NCBI RefSeq assembly: GCF_009770985.1
Contig: NZ_WSRW01000003.1
Coordinates: 853,275 to 917,274 of the forward strand
Direction: 5' to 3'
DNA: 64,000 nucleotides
Origin: Mucilaginibacter lacusdianchii
GTDB taxonomy: Bacteria; Bacteroidota; Bacteroidia; Sphingobacteriales; Sphingobacteriaceae
The first letter of the stretch is position 1. The number at the start of each line of letters is the position of its first letter. This document shows positions 55,524 to 63,035 of this stretch, piece by piece. The notes under the pieces were generated by a model. It had not been told where the DNA came from and ran no database searches. It saw only the letters and a list, made by a program, of their open reading frames with translations. The translations under genes were made by a program, and so were the position numbers.

Positions 55524-55958
55524 TTACTTGCCTGGTCGCAGTTTATTGACGTCTGCTACAGTAACAGATGGCGCTTTATTGCCAAAGTTATTTCGAACAA
55601 AGGTAAGCACATCGGCTATTTGCTGATTGGTTAAGTGTGCGAAAGATGGCATAGCGTTAGAATAAGTATCGCCGTTTATCTCTACATCCTCGTTGAACCC
55701 ATTTAGCAGAATTTTAATTAATCTGTCTTTATCACCTAAAACATAGGTGGTTTTTATTAAAGGTGGGTTCATGTTTTGAACGCCGCCGCCATCTTGCTGA
55801 TGGCAGGGTAGGCAGCTTTGCATATAAACAATTTTACCGTTTGCGGCAGATGTTGCACTTCCGCTGGCCTTGGTAGCCTTTTTAGGCGTTTTTTGTGCAG
55901 ACAAAAAAGTTGATAAACACACTAAGCCGGTTATAAATACTACGCGGACCAATTTCAT
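55524..55958 (-). CDS. exported c-type cytochrome
   Basis: 144 residues: signal peptide to about 22, haem attachment C49-L-P-C52-H53, likely sixth ligand M103 in NAMPSFAHL, the class I cytochrome c layout. The dehydrogenase gene ends 3 nt upstream on the same strand, so it probably accepts the dehydrogenase's electrons in the periplasm. Confidence 0.92.
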   Translation of the reverse strand: MKLVRVVFITGLVCLSTFLSAQKTPKKATKASGSATSAANGKIVYMQSCLPCHQQDGGGVQNMNPPLIKTTYVLGDKDRLIKILLNGFNEDVEINGDTYSNAMPSFAHLTNQQIADVLTFVRNNFGNKAPSVTVADVNKLRPGK

Positions 55959-55961
55959 AAA

Positions 55962-57257
55962 TTACTTTCTATTATATACAATTCGGTAGATGGTGCCTTT
56001 GTTATCATCGCTTACGTACAAAGAGCCATCGGGGCCTTGTGCCAAGCCGGAAGGGCGGTGCTCTGCCCGGCCTGAAACTACATTTGCTTCTGAACCGGCA
56101 AAGCCATCAGCAAAAACTTCCCATTTGCCAAATGGCTTACCGTCTTTAAAGGGCTGAAATACCACAAAGAAACCTGCTTGTGGCTCTGGTGCGCGGTTCC
56201 ATGAACCATGGAAGGCAATGAACGCCCCATTTTTATATCGCTCCGGAAACATGTTACCCGTGTAAAATAATATTGCGTTTGGCGCCATGTGGCCGGGATA
56301 CGCTGCTGCCGGATCAATAATACCACTTGGGCCTTCTTTTTTACCGTCGCCGCCATACTCAGGTGCTAAAATCTTTTTGTGCTGATCTTGGTCGTAGTAG
56401 ATGTAAGGCCAGCCGGCATTATCGCCCTTTTTTAAGGCATACATGCACTCAGCCGGGTAAATGGCCGATTGTTGAACGGTGTATAAATCTGGAAATAAAT
56501 CGTGCAGTTGATCTCGGCCATGTTGCATTACAAATAGCTGATTGTTCTGCTGGTTCCAGTCTAAGCCAACTACGTTTCTTAAGCCGGTTGCATAACGGGT
56601 GCCGCTACCGTAAGTTTGGTTTAACTTGTCGGCTTTAAACTGCCAAATGCCACCGGCCGAATCTAAGATAGGGCAGCCTTTACGGCCCATTGATCCTTTG
56701 GTGCGCTCTTGTTCCTGGCAAGAATTTGAATAAGCACCGATGTTTACATATATATTGCCGTCGTTATCCAGTACCACCGACTTAGATTCGTGCTGACGGC
56801 GGTTAATCAAACCGGTAACAATATGCTCCGGCTCGGCAGGGTTTACTACTTTTTGGTTTGCATCCAATTTGTAACGGTAAACATCGTTATTAGATGATGC
56901 GTACAGGTACCCGTTTTTAATGTACATACCTGTACCCGGATAATTGCCAAAACCCTGCGTATCATCCATTTTGCCATCACCATTGCCGTCATGTAAAAAT
57001 AAAATACCATTACCATTAACTGCACGGTTCAATTTAACATATACATCGCCCGATTGTGTAACGGCTATATGACGAGCTCGGCCTAGATTGTCGGCCGCCT
57101 TTAAGGCACCAAAGCCATCCGGTAATTTTAAACCTGCATTGTCTGCATCCGGTGTAAAAGCAATGCTTGTACTGCTGTTATATTTTGCACCGTACCATGC
57201 TAATCCGGCAACCGCAATTAACGGCAGAAATGATGAGAAGATAAATTTTGTTTTCAT
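55962..57257 (-). CDS. PQQ-type sugar/sorbosone dehydrogenase-like protein
   Basis: 431 residues; N-terminal hydrophobic signal or anchor (FSSFLPLIAVAGLAWYG). A beta-propeller of the soluble glucose/L-sorbosone dehydrogenase family: NGILFLHDGNGDGKMDD (calcium-type loop), RYATGLRNVVGLDW, FVMQHGRDQLHDLFP, FIAFHGSWNRAPEP, HRPSGLAQGPDGSLYVSDD. Family members oxidise aldoses or other carbonyls with PQQ. Substrate cannot be read, and no PQQ synthesis genes are in the window. Operon with cytochrome c. Confidence 0.85.
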   Translation of the reverse strand: MKTKFIFSSFLPLIAVAGLAWYGAKYNSSTSIAFTPDADNAGLKLPDGFGALKAADNLGRARHIAVTQSGDVYVKLNRAVNGNGILFLHDGNGDGKMDDTQGFGNYPGTGMYIKNGYLYASSNNDVYRYKLDANQKVVNPAEPEHIVTGLINRRQHESKSVVLDNDGNIYVNIGAYSNSCQEQERTKGSMGRKGCPILDSAGGIWQFKADKLNQTYGSGTRYATGLRNVVGLDWNQQNNQLFVMQHGRDQLHDLFPDLYTVQQSAIYPAECMYALKKGDNAGWPYIYYDQDQHKKILAPEYGGDGKKEGPSGIIDPAAAYPGHMAPNAILFYTGNMFPERYKNGAFIAFHGSWNRAPEPQAGFFVVFQPFKDGKPFGKWEVFADGFAGSEANVVSGRAEHRPSGLAQGPDGSLYVSDDNKGTIYRIVYNRK

Positions 57258-57386
57258 AGCTAATTATGAACTGCCAAATTAAGGTATTTAAGCAGGCAAT
57301 CAAAGTATCGATGCAGCAGGATATTGATTTGTTACACTAAACGTGCTTGCCTGAAAAGATTTTGGCAAGTAAGCGCTGATAATTAA

Positions 57387-58496
57387 TTATATGATATCAG
57401 TAACGCCATTGGCAACAGGTTGAGGTTGTAACAGTAATCGTTTAGTATTCAACCCTTTTCTGAATCGATATATTGGCCTTTCAATAACATAATAACAGAA
57501 AACCGATAATAGCGATGTTCCTGCAATACAGCAAGCAAAATACAGGTAAGTATGTCCATTTGCCTGTATAAAAGCAAGAGATTTTACGACCAGCATATGT
57601 AACAGGTAAATAGAATAACTTACTTTTCCTATTGATACTAGCGCTTTATTAGACAATGCCTGCCTGATAATCGGATAACTATCAGTGTTAATAATCGCCG
57701 GAACTAGAATGAAAAATGATAATCCCTGAAGTGTATACCGAACGGTATACCTAAACATCGGATCGCGTATAACAAGGCAAAAAACTTGAACCAAAAATGC
57801 AAAAACGAGTAGTTTTTTGTTCGATAACAATGACTTGTAATTGTCTGACTTTTTGCTGGTTAACAAAACAGCCGCCATACAGCCAAATAAAATTGAATCG
57901 AACCGGGTGTGTGTTAAAACATAACAGTAACGTTCCAATTCATCTGCAAAGTGCTTGTACTGTATATAGCCGCCTATTCTTACAACTAGCGCAAGCAGCA
58001 TCAAACCAAGAAAGATGCCTATGATTTTTTTGGTGTTTTTAAAAAAGCCCAGAAACAAAAGGGGGTATAAGAGATAAAAGTGTTCTTCAACAGCCAGCGA
58101 CCATAAGATGGTTAATGTCAAATGACCTTTGCCACCGTAGAAAAAATAATAGTTTTCGTAATACAATAAGCAAGCTAATATCTCGCCCAACTTAAAGCTG
58201 TAGCTGATATAAATAAGATAAAACGCCGTCAATATCAGCATAAACAACAACGGTGGATATAGCCGTAGTATCCGTCCTGTGTAAAAGTGTTTAAGGTTGA
58301 TAGACGTGTTTTTTTTGTATTCGTTGTTCAGCACCAGGGTGATGATGTAACCGCTGATGAAAAAGAAAAGCGTAACGCCTAGTCCACCAGGTACTATACG
58401 GTCAAAACCTAAATGGGCAATAAACACAAGCAATATTGATAGGCCTCGCATGCCGTCAAGTGCAGGAATATAGGCTAAGGTTGCTTTTTGATGCAT
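57387..58496 (-). CDS. acyltransferase-3 family membrane protein (OafA-like)
   Basis: 369 residues with about ten membrane segments. DGMRGLSILLVFIAHLGF at the N terminus holds the conserved His, followed by GGLGVTLFFFISGYIIT and an EEHFYLLYPLL segment; this is the acyltransferase-3 family that adds acetyl or other acyl groups to cell-surface sugars. No polysaccharide cluster is adjacent. Confidence 0.9.
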   Translation of the reverse strand: MHQKATLAYIPALDGMRGLSILLVFIAHLGFDRIVPGGLGVTLFFFISGYIITLVLNNEYKKNTSINLKHFYTGRILRLYPPLLFMLILTAFYLIYISYSFKLGEILACLLYYENYYFFYGGKGHLTLTILWSLAVEEHFYLLYPLLFLGFFKNTKKIIGIFLGLMLLALVVRIGGYIQYKHFADELERYCYVLTHTRFDSILFGCMAAVLLTSKKSDNYKSLLSNKKLLVFAFLVQVFCLVIRDPMFRYTVRYTLQGLSFFILVPAIINTDSYPIIRQALSNKALVSIGKVSYSIYLLHMLVVKSLAFIQANGHTYLYFACCIAGTSLLSVFCYYVIERPIYRFRKGLNTKRLLLQPQPVANGVTDII

Positions 58497-58623
58497 TTAG
58501 GTAGAAGCGCTAATATGATATAGTTAACGGATTGCTTTCGATAACGTAAAATGTTACCTTATGTTTTACAATCATATACCACTTTATCAAATATACATAT
58601 TAGTTAATAATCTGTAATTAAAG

Positions 58624-58720
58624 TTACTCCAATTAAACTTTTCATTTTATAAACGCTATTTCCCGGCGAAGCTAGAACACTTAATTAAGTGTTCGGGAGC
58701 GAAGCTAAATTATGGAGTAA
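58624..58720. repeat. palindrome nested in direct and inverted repeats
   Basis: A perfect 20-bp palindrome, GAACACTTAATTAAGTGTTC (58675-58694), is flanked by the direct repeat GCGAAGCTA (58666-58674 and 58699-58707). Outer arms TTACTCCA (58624-58631) and TGGAGTAA (58713-58720) are complementary. This lies in the 282-nt spacer before the Asn/Gly-rich gene, which otherwise holds no gene. Confidence 0.6.
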
Positions 58721-58778
58721 TTGTAAGTTCAATTAAACCTCAAAGCGAATATTTGGTCATACCTACAAATTCGCAGAT

Positions 58779-59648
58779 ATGAAAAAGGTAGTCTTAACCA
58801 TGATGATAGCAGCCGGTAGTTTAATGTTTAAAACTGCAAGCGCACAGGTAGGAGTGAGTGTTGGTTTCAACATCGGCCCGTTATCCGTTCAAATACACAA
58901 ACCGGTGTATGACGATTTTTACTACCTGCCGGATGTGGAAGCATATTATAGTGTTCCAGAACAGGTATATTACTATATGGATGGCGATGATTGGGTTTGT
59001 AACCCATATTTACCGGGTGCTTACCGTAATTATGATTGGCGTAACGTTCCGCACTACGAGGTGAGAGCACAGCGGCCTTATATGAACCATGACATGTACC
59101 GGTCTAAGTTTGGTGGTTATGGTGCAGGCAGACCCGATTGGAACCGTAGAGGCAACGACGGCGGATATGCTTATAACCGTCCGCAGCGTATGGAGCCACG
59201 TGGTGGCAATTTTCCACACTCACCTTACGATTCAAACAATGCCGGCCGTGGATACGGTCAGCCTGATAGACAACGAGGTGGCTATGGCGCTCGTTATAAC
59301 AATGGACGCGGTAACTGGAATAATGATAATGACAACCGCGGACAGGGCAGCTATAACGGTGGACAGCGCGGTAATTGGAATCGAGGCAATAATGACAACC
59401 GTACGCAAGGCGATTACAATAGAGGCCAACAGGGTAACTGGAATCAAGGTGGCAATGACAACCGTAACCAGGGCGGTTACAACGGTAATCAATGGCAAAA
59501 CGGTAATAACGATAATCGCGGACAAGGCGGCAACTATGGTCAACCAACCAATCAGCAAGGCCATGGCAACAGAGGTGGCGACCAACAACGCAATAACAAT
59601 CAGAACGATAACCGTCAACGCTTTCCCGGCAACCGCTTAATGTTTTAA
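58779..59648 (+). CDS. secreted Asn/Gly/Arg-rich repeat protein
   Basis: 289 residues: signal peptide (to about 22), a Tyr-rich ordered-looking domain (24-110, DDFYYLPDVEAYYSVPEQVYYY), then a low-complexity tail of Asn, Gly, Arg and Gln. Residues 177-255 hold about four ~21-residue repeats built on GNWN-x-NDNR-x-QG-x-YN-GQ. The repeats make several overlapping frames look open; this frame has the signal peptide and is the real one. Function unknown. Confidence 0.8.
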   Translation: MKKVVLTMMIAAGSLMFKTASAQVGVSVGFNIGPLSVQIHKPVYDDFYYLPDVEAYYSVPEQVYYYMDGDDWVCNPYLPGAYRNYDWRNVPHYEVRAQRPYMNHDMYRSKFGGYGAGRPDWNRRGNDGGYAYNRPQRMEPRGGNFPHSPYDSNNAGRGYGQPDRQRGGYGARYNNGRGNWNNDNDNRGQGSYNGGQRGNWNRGNNDNRTQGDYNRGQQGNWNQGGNDNRNQGGYNGNQWQNGNNDNRGQGGNYGQPTNQQGHGNRGGDQQRNNNQNDNRQRFPGNRLMF

Positions 59649-59685
59649 ACTTAGCAGATCCCCTATATATATTAAATCAATTCTA

Positions 59686-59712
59686 AAGGGCCGCTTACAG
59701 AAAGCGGCCCTT
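59686..59712. terminator. terminator between repeat protein and aldo/keto reductase genes
   Basis: AAGGGCCGCTT / AAGCGGCCCTT with a 5-nt loop. The T tract is short, so efficiency is uncertain. Confidence 0.75.
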
Positions 59713-59717
59713 GCTAT

Positions 59718-60668
59718 TTAGTAACTGCTGGCTCGAGTAAGCGAGTCAACAGCTTCTTTGCTTAAATTTAGATGAACTGCTTTTGTTAGTTCATTTAATT
59801 GCTCAACACTGGTAGCGCTTGCAATTGGTGCTGTAATGCTGGGCTGGGCAATTACCCATGCCAAAGCAACTGCAGCCTGGGTTGCATTGTACTCTTTAGC
59901 CACAGTATCCAATGCATCCAAAATGCGGTAACCGCGTTCATTCAAATTTTTTTTTATGCCCTCACCGCGCTTACTTTTATTCAAATCTTTTTCGCTGCGG
60001 TATTTACCGGTTAAGAAACCACTGGCTAATGAAAAGTAAGTAATTACACCAATGTTATTCTCCCGACATAAAGGAGCCAGTTCTTTTTCATAACCTTCCC
60101 GATCGTATAAATTATATTCTGGTTGCAAAGTATTGTAAATTGGCAAACCGTAATTACTGCTAATTTTTAAAGCCTCGGCCAAGCGCTGGGCAGTAAAATT
60201 TGATGCACCTATGGCTCGTACTTTCCCTTCATTAATCAATTGTGTATAAGCTTCCAATGTTTCTTGTAACGGTGTATCGGTATCATCACGGTGCGATTGG
60301 TAAAGGTCTATGTAATCGGTTTGCAAACGATTTAGCGAATCTTCAATTGCCTGCACAATGTACTTTTTAGACAGCCCCTGTTTACCTTCGCCCATAGGGC
60401 TACCTACTTTTGTAGCGATGATTACTTTGTCACGTTTGCCACTTTTTTTTAGCCAGTTGCCTATTATCGTTTCAGATTCGCCGCCTTTGTTGCCAGGTGC
60501 CCAGGCTGAATAAACATCTGCCGTATCAATACAATCCAATCCGGAGTCTACAAAAGCATCCAGTAATTTAGAAGAGGTAGGCTCATCAATTGTCCACCCA
60601 AACACATTGCCACCAAACACAAATGGATCTATACTGATCCCAGAGTTGCCTAAACTTCTTTTTTCCAT
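59718..60668 (-). CDS. aldo/keto reductase
   Basis: 316 residues, NADPH-dependent (beta/alpha)8 oxidoreductase. Catalytic D-Y pair in CIDTADVYSAW near residue 55, Lys in VIIATKVGS, His in YQSHRDDTDTP; the C-terminal cofactor site AWVIAQPSITAPIASAT. Closest in layout to the YajO/AKR11-like group. Its ATG overlaps the stop of the small upstream gene. Confidence 0.92.
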   Translation of the reverse strand: MEKRSLGNSGISIDPFVFGGNVFGWTIDEPTSSKLLDAFVDSGLDCIDTADVYSAWAPGNKGGESETIIGNWLKKSGKRDKVIIATKVGSPMGEGKQGLSKKYIVQAIEDSLNRLQTDYIDLYQSHRDDTDTPLQETLEAYTQLINEGKVRAIGASNFTAQRLAEALKISSNYGLPIYNTLQPEYNLYDREGYEKELAPLCRENNIGVITYFSLASGFLTGKYRSEKDLNKSKRGEGIKKNLNERGYRILDALDTVAKEYNATQAAVALAWVIAQPSITAPIASATSVEQLNELTKAVHLNLSKEAVDSLTRASSY

Positions 60669-60922
60669 TAAATTGTTGTGTTTTGTTGTTTTGAGAAATT
60701 AATCTGTTCTACCAATTCATCTACCCAGCCAGAAAAAAACGGCTCAGTGCCAGCAATGCGAACCCAATGTCCGTCAGTATCTTGTGCAATAATTAGGTGC
60801 AAGCTATCATCGTATGAAACGAATTCGTACGCAGGGTTAAAATTATCATGAGTAATTGCTTTTACTTCGCCTTCAATTTGGCTGTCCGATCCGGTAAGTA
60901 TAGCTTCTATTGGTTGTTCCAT
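60668..60922 (-). CDS. hypothetical 84-residue protein
   Basis: No family recognised. Acidic, soluble, beta-rich look (AYEFVSYDDSLHLIIAQDTD, then GHWVRIAGTEPFFSGWVDELV). Its stop and the aldo/keto reductase start share one base (TAATG), so they form an operon. Confidence 0.65.
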   Translation of the reverse strand: MEQPIEAILTGSDSQIEGEVKAITHDNFNPAYEFVSYDDSLHLIIAQDTDGHWVRIAGTEPFFSGWVDELVEQINFSKQQNTTI

Positions 60923-61139
60923 AATAGTAAGTTCTGTTAAGTATTTGATATAAGCATAAATATCGGCGATGAGGAAAATGTTTTTATATGGCCATTAGTA
61001 ATTGTATGATGAGACTGCTGTTGCACCGGTTTTTAAGTTACTAACGGCAGCTGTAATGGCTGTTGCAACACGCAATAAAACTTTTTAGCTAAACGTCTTG
61101 TTAATAAAGCAACCAAATTATCTGCTATTTTCTTAACTT

Positions 61140-62075
61140 ATGAATTATAACAACAATATAAAATATTTCCAGGTAGCGCAGGGTGTGTGGGGCATGCGAC
61201 TGGTATTTGTTAACGTATATATCATTGCCAACCGGCGTGGGTTTCCCAAAGGTTGGGTGCTTGTAGATGCCGGTATACAAGGCTCTGCTGATAAAATTAT
61301 TGCGTTTGCTGAATCTATCTTTGGCGCTGGAACCCGGCCGTCTGCTATTGTGTTAACGCACGCACATTCCGATCACACCGGCGCATTGGAAGAGCTTTTA
61401 AAACATTGGGACGTGCCGGTTTATGCACATGAACTGGAGATTCCTTATTTAACCGGCAAGTCAAGCTATCCACCGTCAGATCCTACAGTTGGTAGAGGGC
61501 TAATGAGCTTGATGTCTCCGTTTTTCCGTACCAAGCCGCTTAATATTAACGAAAAGGTAAAAGTTATTGATGTAAATTCAGGTATAACAGAGTTACCCGA
61601 GTGGAAAGTAATTCATACCCCCGGACATGCACCTGGCCATATTTCGTTGTTTTTACCGCTTAATACAACGCTTATTGCAGGCGACGCTTTTGCCACAACA
61701 AAAGCCGAGTCGGCAGTTTATTTGCTAAATAATATCAAAAAATTGTCGGGACCGCCCGCATACATGACTACCGATTGGAGTGCAGCAAAAGCATCTGTGC
61801 AAAAGCTGGCTGATTTGCAGCCGCGTATAGCCGCGGCAGGGCATGGGCCGGTTATAAGAGGCAGAGAACTACAAGCTGAGCTTCGTAAACTGGCCGATAA
61901 CTTTGACAAGAAAGCGGTACCCGGTAGCGGACGTTACATTGGCCACTCTACCCAAGCCGACGAAACTGGTACTTACTATGTGCCGCCGTTTAGGTCGAGC
62001 ACAAAATTCAAAGTGGTGGTAGGCTTGATTGGTGCTATAGCTGGCTTTGCCGTTACGCAAAGTTTAGTTAAGTAA
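61140..62075 (+). CDS. MBL-fold metallo-hydrolase with C-terminal hydrophobic segment
   Basis: 311 residues. Metal-binding motif H74-A-H76-S-D78-H79, second His in HTPGHAPGHISL and Asp in IAGDAF. The last ~25 residues (VVVGLIGAIAGFAVTQSLV) are hydrophobic and could anchor it in the membrane, which is unusual for the family. Glyoxalase II, lactonase and other roles are all possible. Confidence 0.88.
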   Translation: MNYNNNIKYFQVAQGVWGMRLVFVNVYIIANRRGFPKGWVLVDAGIQGSADKIIAFAESIFGAGTRPSAIVLTHAHSDHTGALEELLKHWDVPVYAHELEIPYLTGKSSYPPSDPTVGRGLMSLMSPFFRTKPLNINEKVKVIDVNSGITELPEWKVIHTPGHAPGHISLFLPLNTTLIAGDAFATTKAESAVYLLNNIKKLSGPPAYMTTDWSAAKASVQKLADLQPRIAAAGHGPVIRGRELQAELRKLADNFDKKAVPGSGRYIGHSTQADETGTYYVPPFRSSTKFKVVVGLIGAIAGFAVTQSLVK

Positions 62076-62099
62076 AATGTATTATTGTAGCTTTGCCGG

Positions 62100-62339
62100 G
62101 TGGAAAATGTTCGGCCCGACTCAAGCATACTGATTGATATTGTTAAAACCCGCATGCCCTTTGGTAAACACAAAGGAGTTCTTATTTGCGATTTACCTGT
62201 ACATTACCTGGAGTGGATATATAGTAAAGGTTTGCCTGCAGGTAAAATGGGAATGATGCTGGCCACCGTTTATGAAATTAAAACCAATGGTATGCATTCA
62301 ATTTTACAATCCGTTAAGAATGCAGTGAACTCCAAATAG
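62100..62339 (+). CDS. DUF3820 family protein
   Basis: 79 residues from a GTG at 62100; a stop lies four codons upstream, so no longer start exists, and the next ATG would cut the protein short. MPFGKHKGVLICDLPVHYLE, then KGLPAGKMGMML is the DUF3820 pattern (sometimes labelled quorum-sensing-regulated virulence factor). Function unknown. 24 nt after the metallo-hydrolase and 23 nt before msrA, so the three may be one unit. Confidence 0.85.
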   Translation: MENVRPDSSILIDIVKTRMPFGKHKGVLICDLPVHYLEWIYSKGLPAGKMGMMLATVYEIKTNGMHSILQSVKNAVNSK

Positions 62340-62362
62340 CTGCTAACTGCGTATATTGCTAT

Positions 62363-63034
62363 ATGAAGCTAATGATGATTTATATAGCTGGCATTCTGCT
62401 GCTTGGCAGCTGTGCCAACGGACAGGCAAATACCAATCATAAAGACAACGATAAACAGTTTGCTAGTGCTCCGCAGCCTAAAGCTGGTGAAGAGGTAACC
62501 ACATTTGGTGGAGGGTGTTTTTGGGCAACTTCAGAAGCTATGCTGGAGTTAAAGGGTGTAAACCGGGTGATAGCAGGATATGCCGGAGGAACTGTTAAAA
62601 ACCCGACTTATGAGCAAGTTTGTACCGAAACTACCGGCCATGCCGAGGTGGTGCAGGTTTATTACAATCCCAAAGTAATAAGCTATGAAACGTTAATGAA
62701 AGCGTTTTTTAGTGCGCACGATCCGACGACTTTAAACCGCCAGGGTTGGGATGAAGGCACAAGTTATCGTTCCATTGCGTTTTACCGCACTCCGCAAGAA
62801 AAGGAAACTATTGCCAAGGTGGTTAATGAGGTAAACGCCTCTAAGCATTATCCTAAAAAGGTAGTAACGCAGGTAGAGCCATTCAGGACATTTTATCCAG
62901 CCGAAAAATACCATCAAGGTTATTTCCGTGAGCATTTGGATGATAATTCATACCTCACTTCTGTATCACTGCCTAAAATTGTAAAAATGCGTAAGGCGAT
63001 GAAGGCTCAATTAAAACCGGAGTTCCAAAAATAG
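62363..63034 (+). CDS. msrA: peptide-methionine (S)-S-oxide reductase, lipoprotein
   Basis: 223 residues: lipobox with C17 (GILLLGSCANG), then the MsrA domain with GGGCFWATSEAML (catalytic Cys), RVIAGYAGG, TGHAEVVQV and HDPTTLNRQG. Repairs S-form methionine sulfoxide outside the cytoplasm. Ends one nt from the convergent corA stop. Confidence 0.95.
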   Translation: MKLMMIYIAGILLLGSCANGQANTNHKDNDKQFASAPQPKAGEEVTTFGGGCFWATSEAMLELKGVNRVIAGYAGGTVKNPTYEQVCTETTGHAEVVQVYYNPKVISYETLMKAFFSAHDPTTLNRQGWDEGTSYRSIAFYRTPQEKETIAKVVNEVNASKHYPKKVVTQVEPFRTFYPAEKYHQGYFREHLDDNSYLTSVSLPKIVKMRKAMKAQLKPEFQK

Positions 63035-63035
63035 C

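Noticed and set aside
59089-59640. 183-codon plus-strand frame, and minus-strand frames of 128 and 147 codons, over the repeat protein gene
   Set aside because: Low-complexity repeats keep several frames open; the frame with signal peptide and natural start is the real gene.
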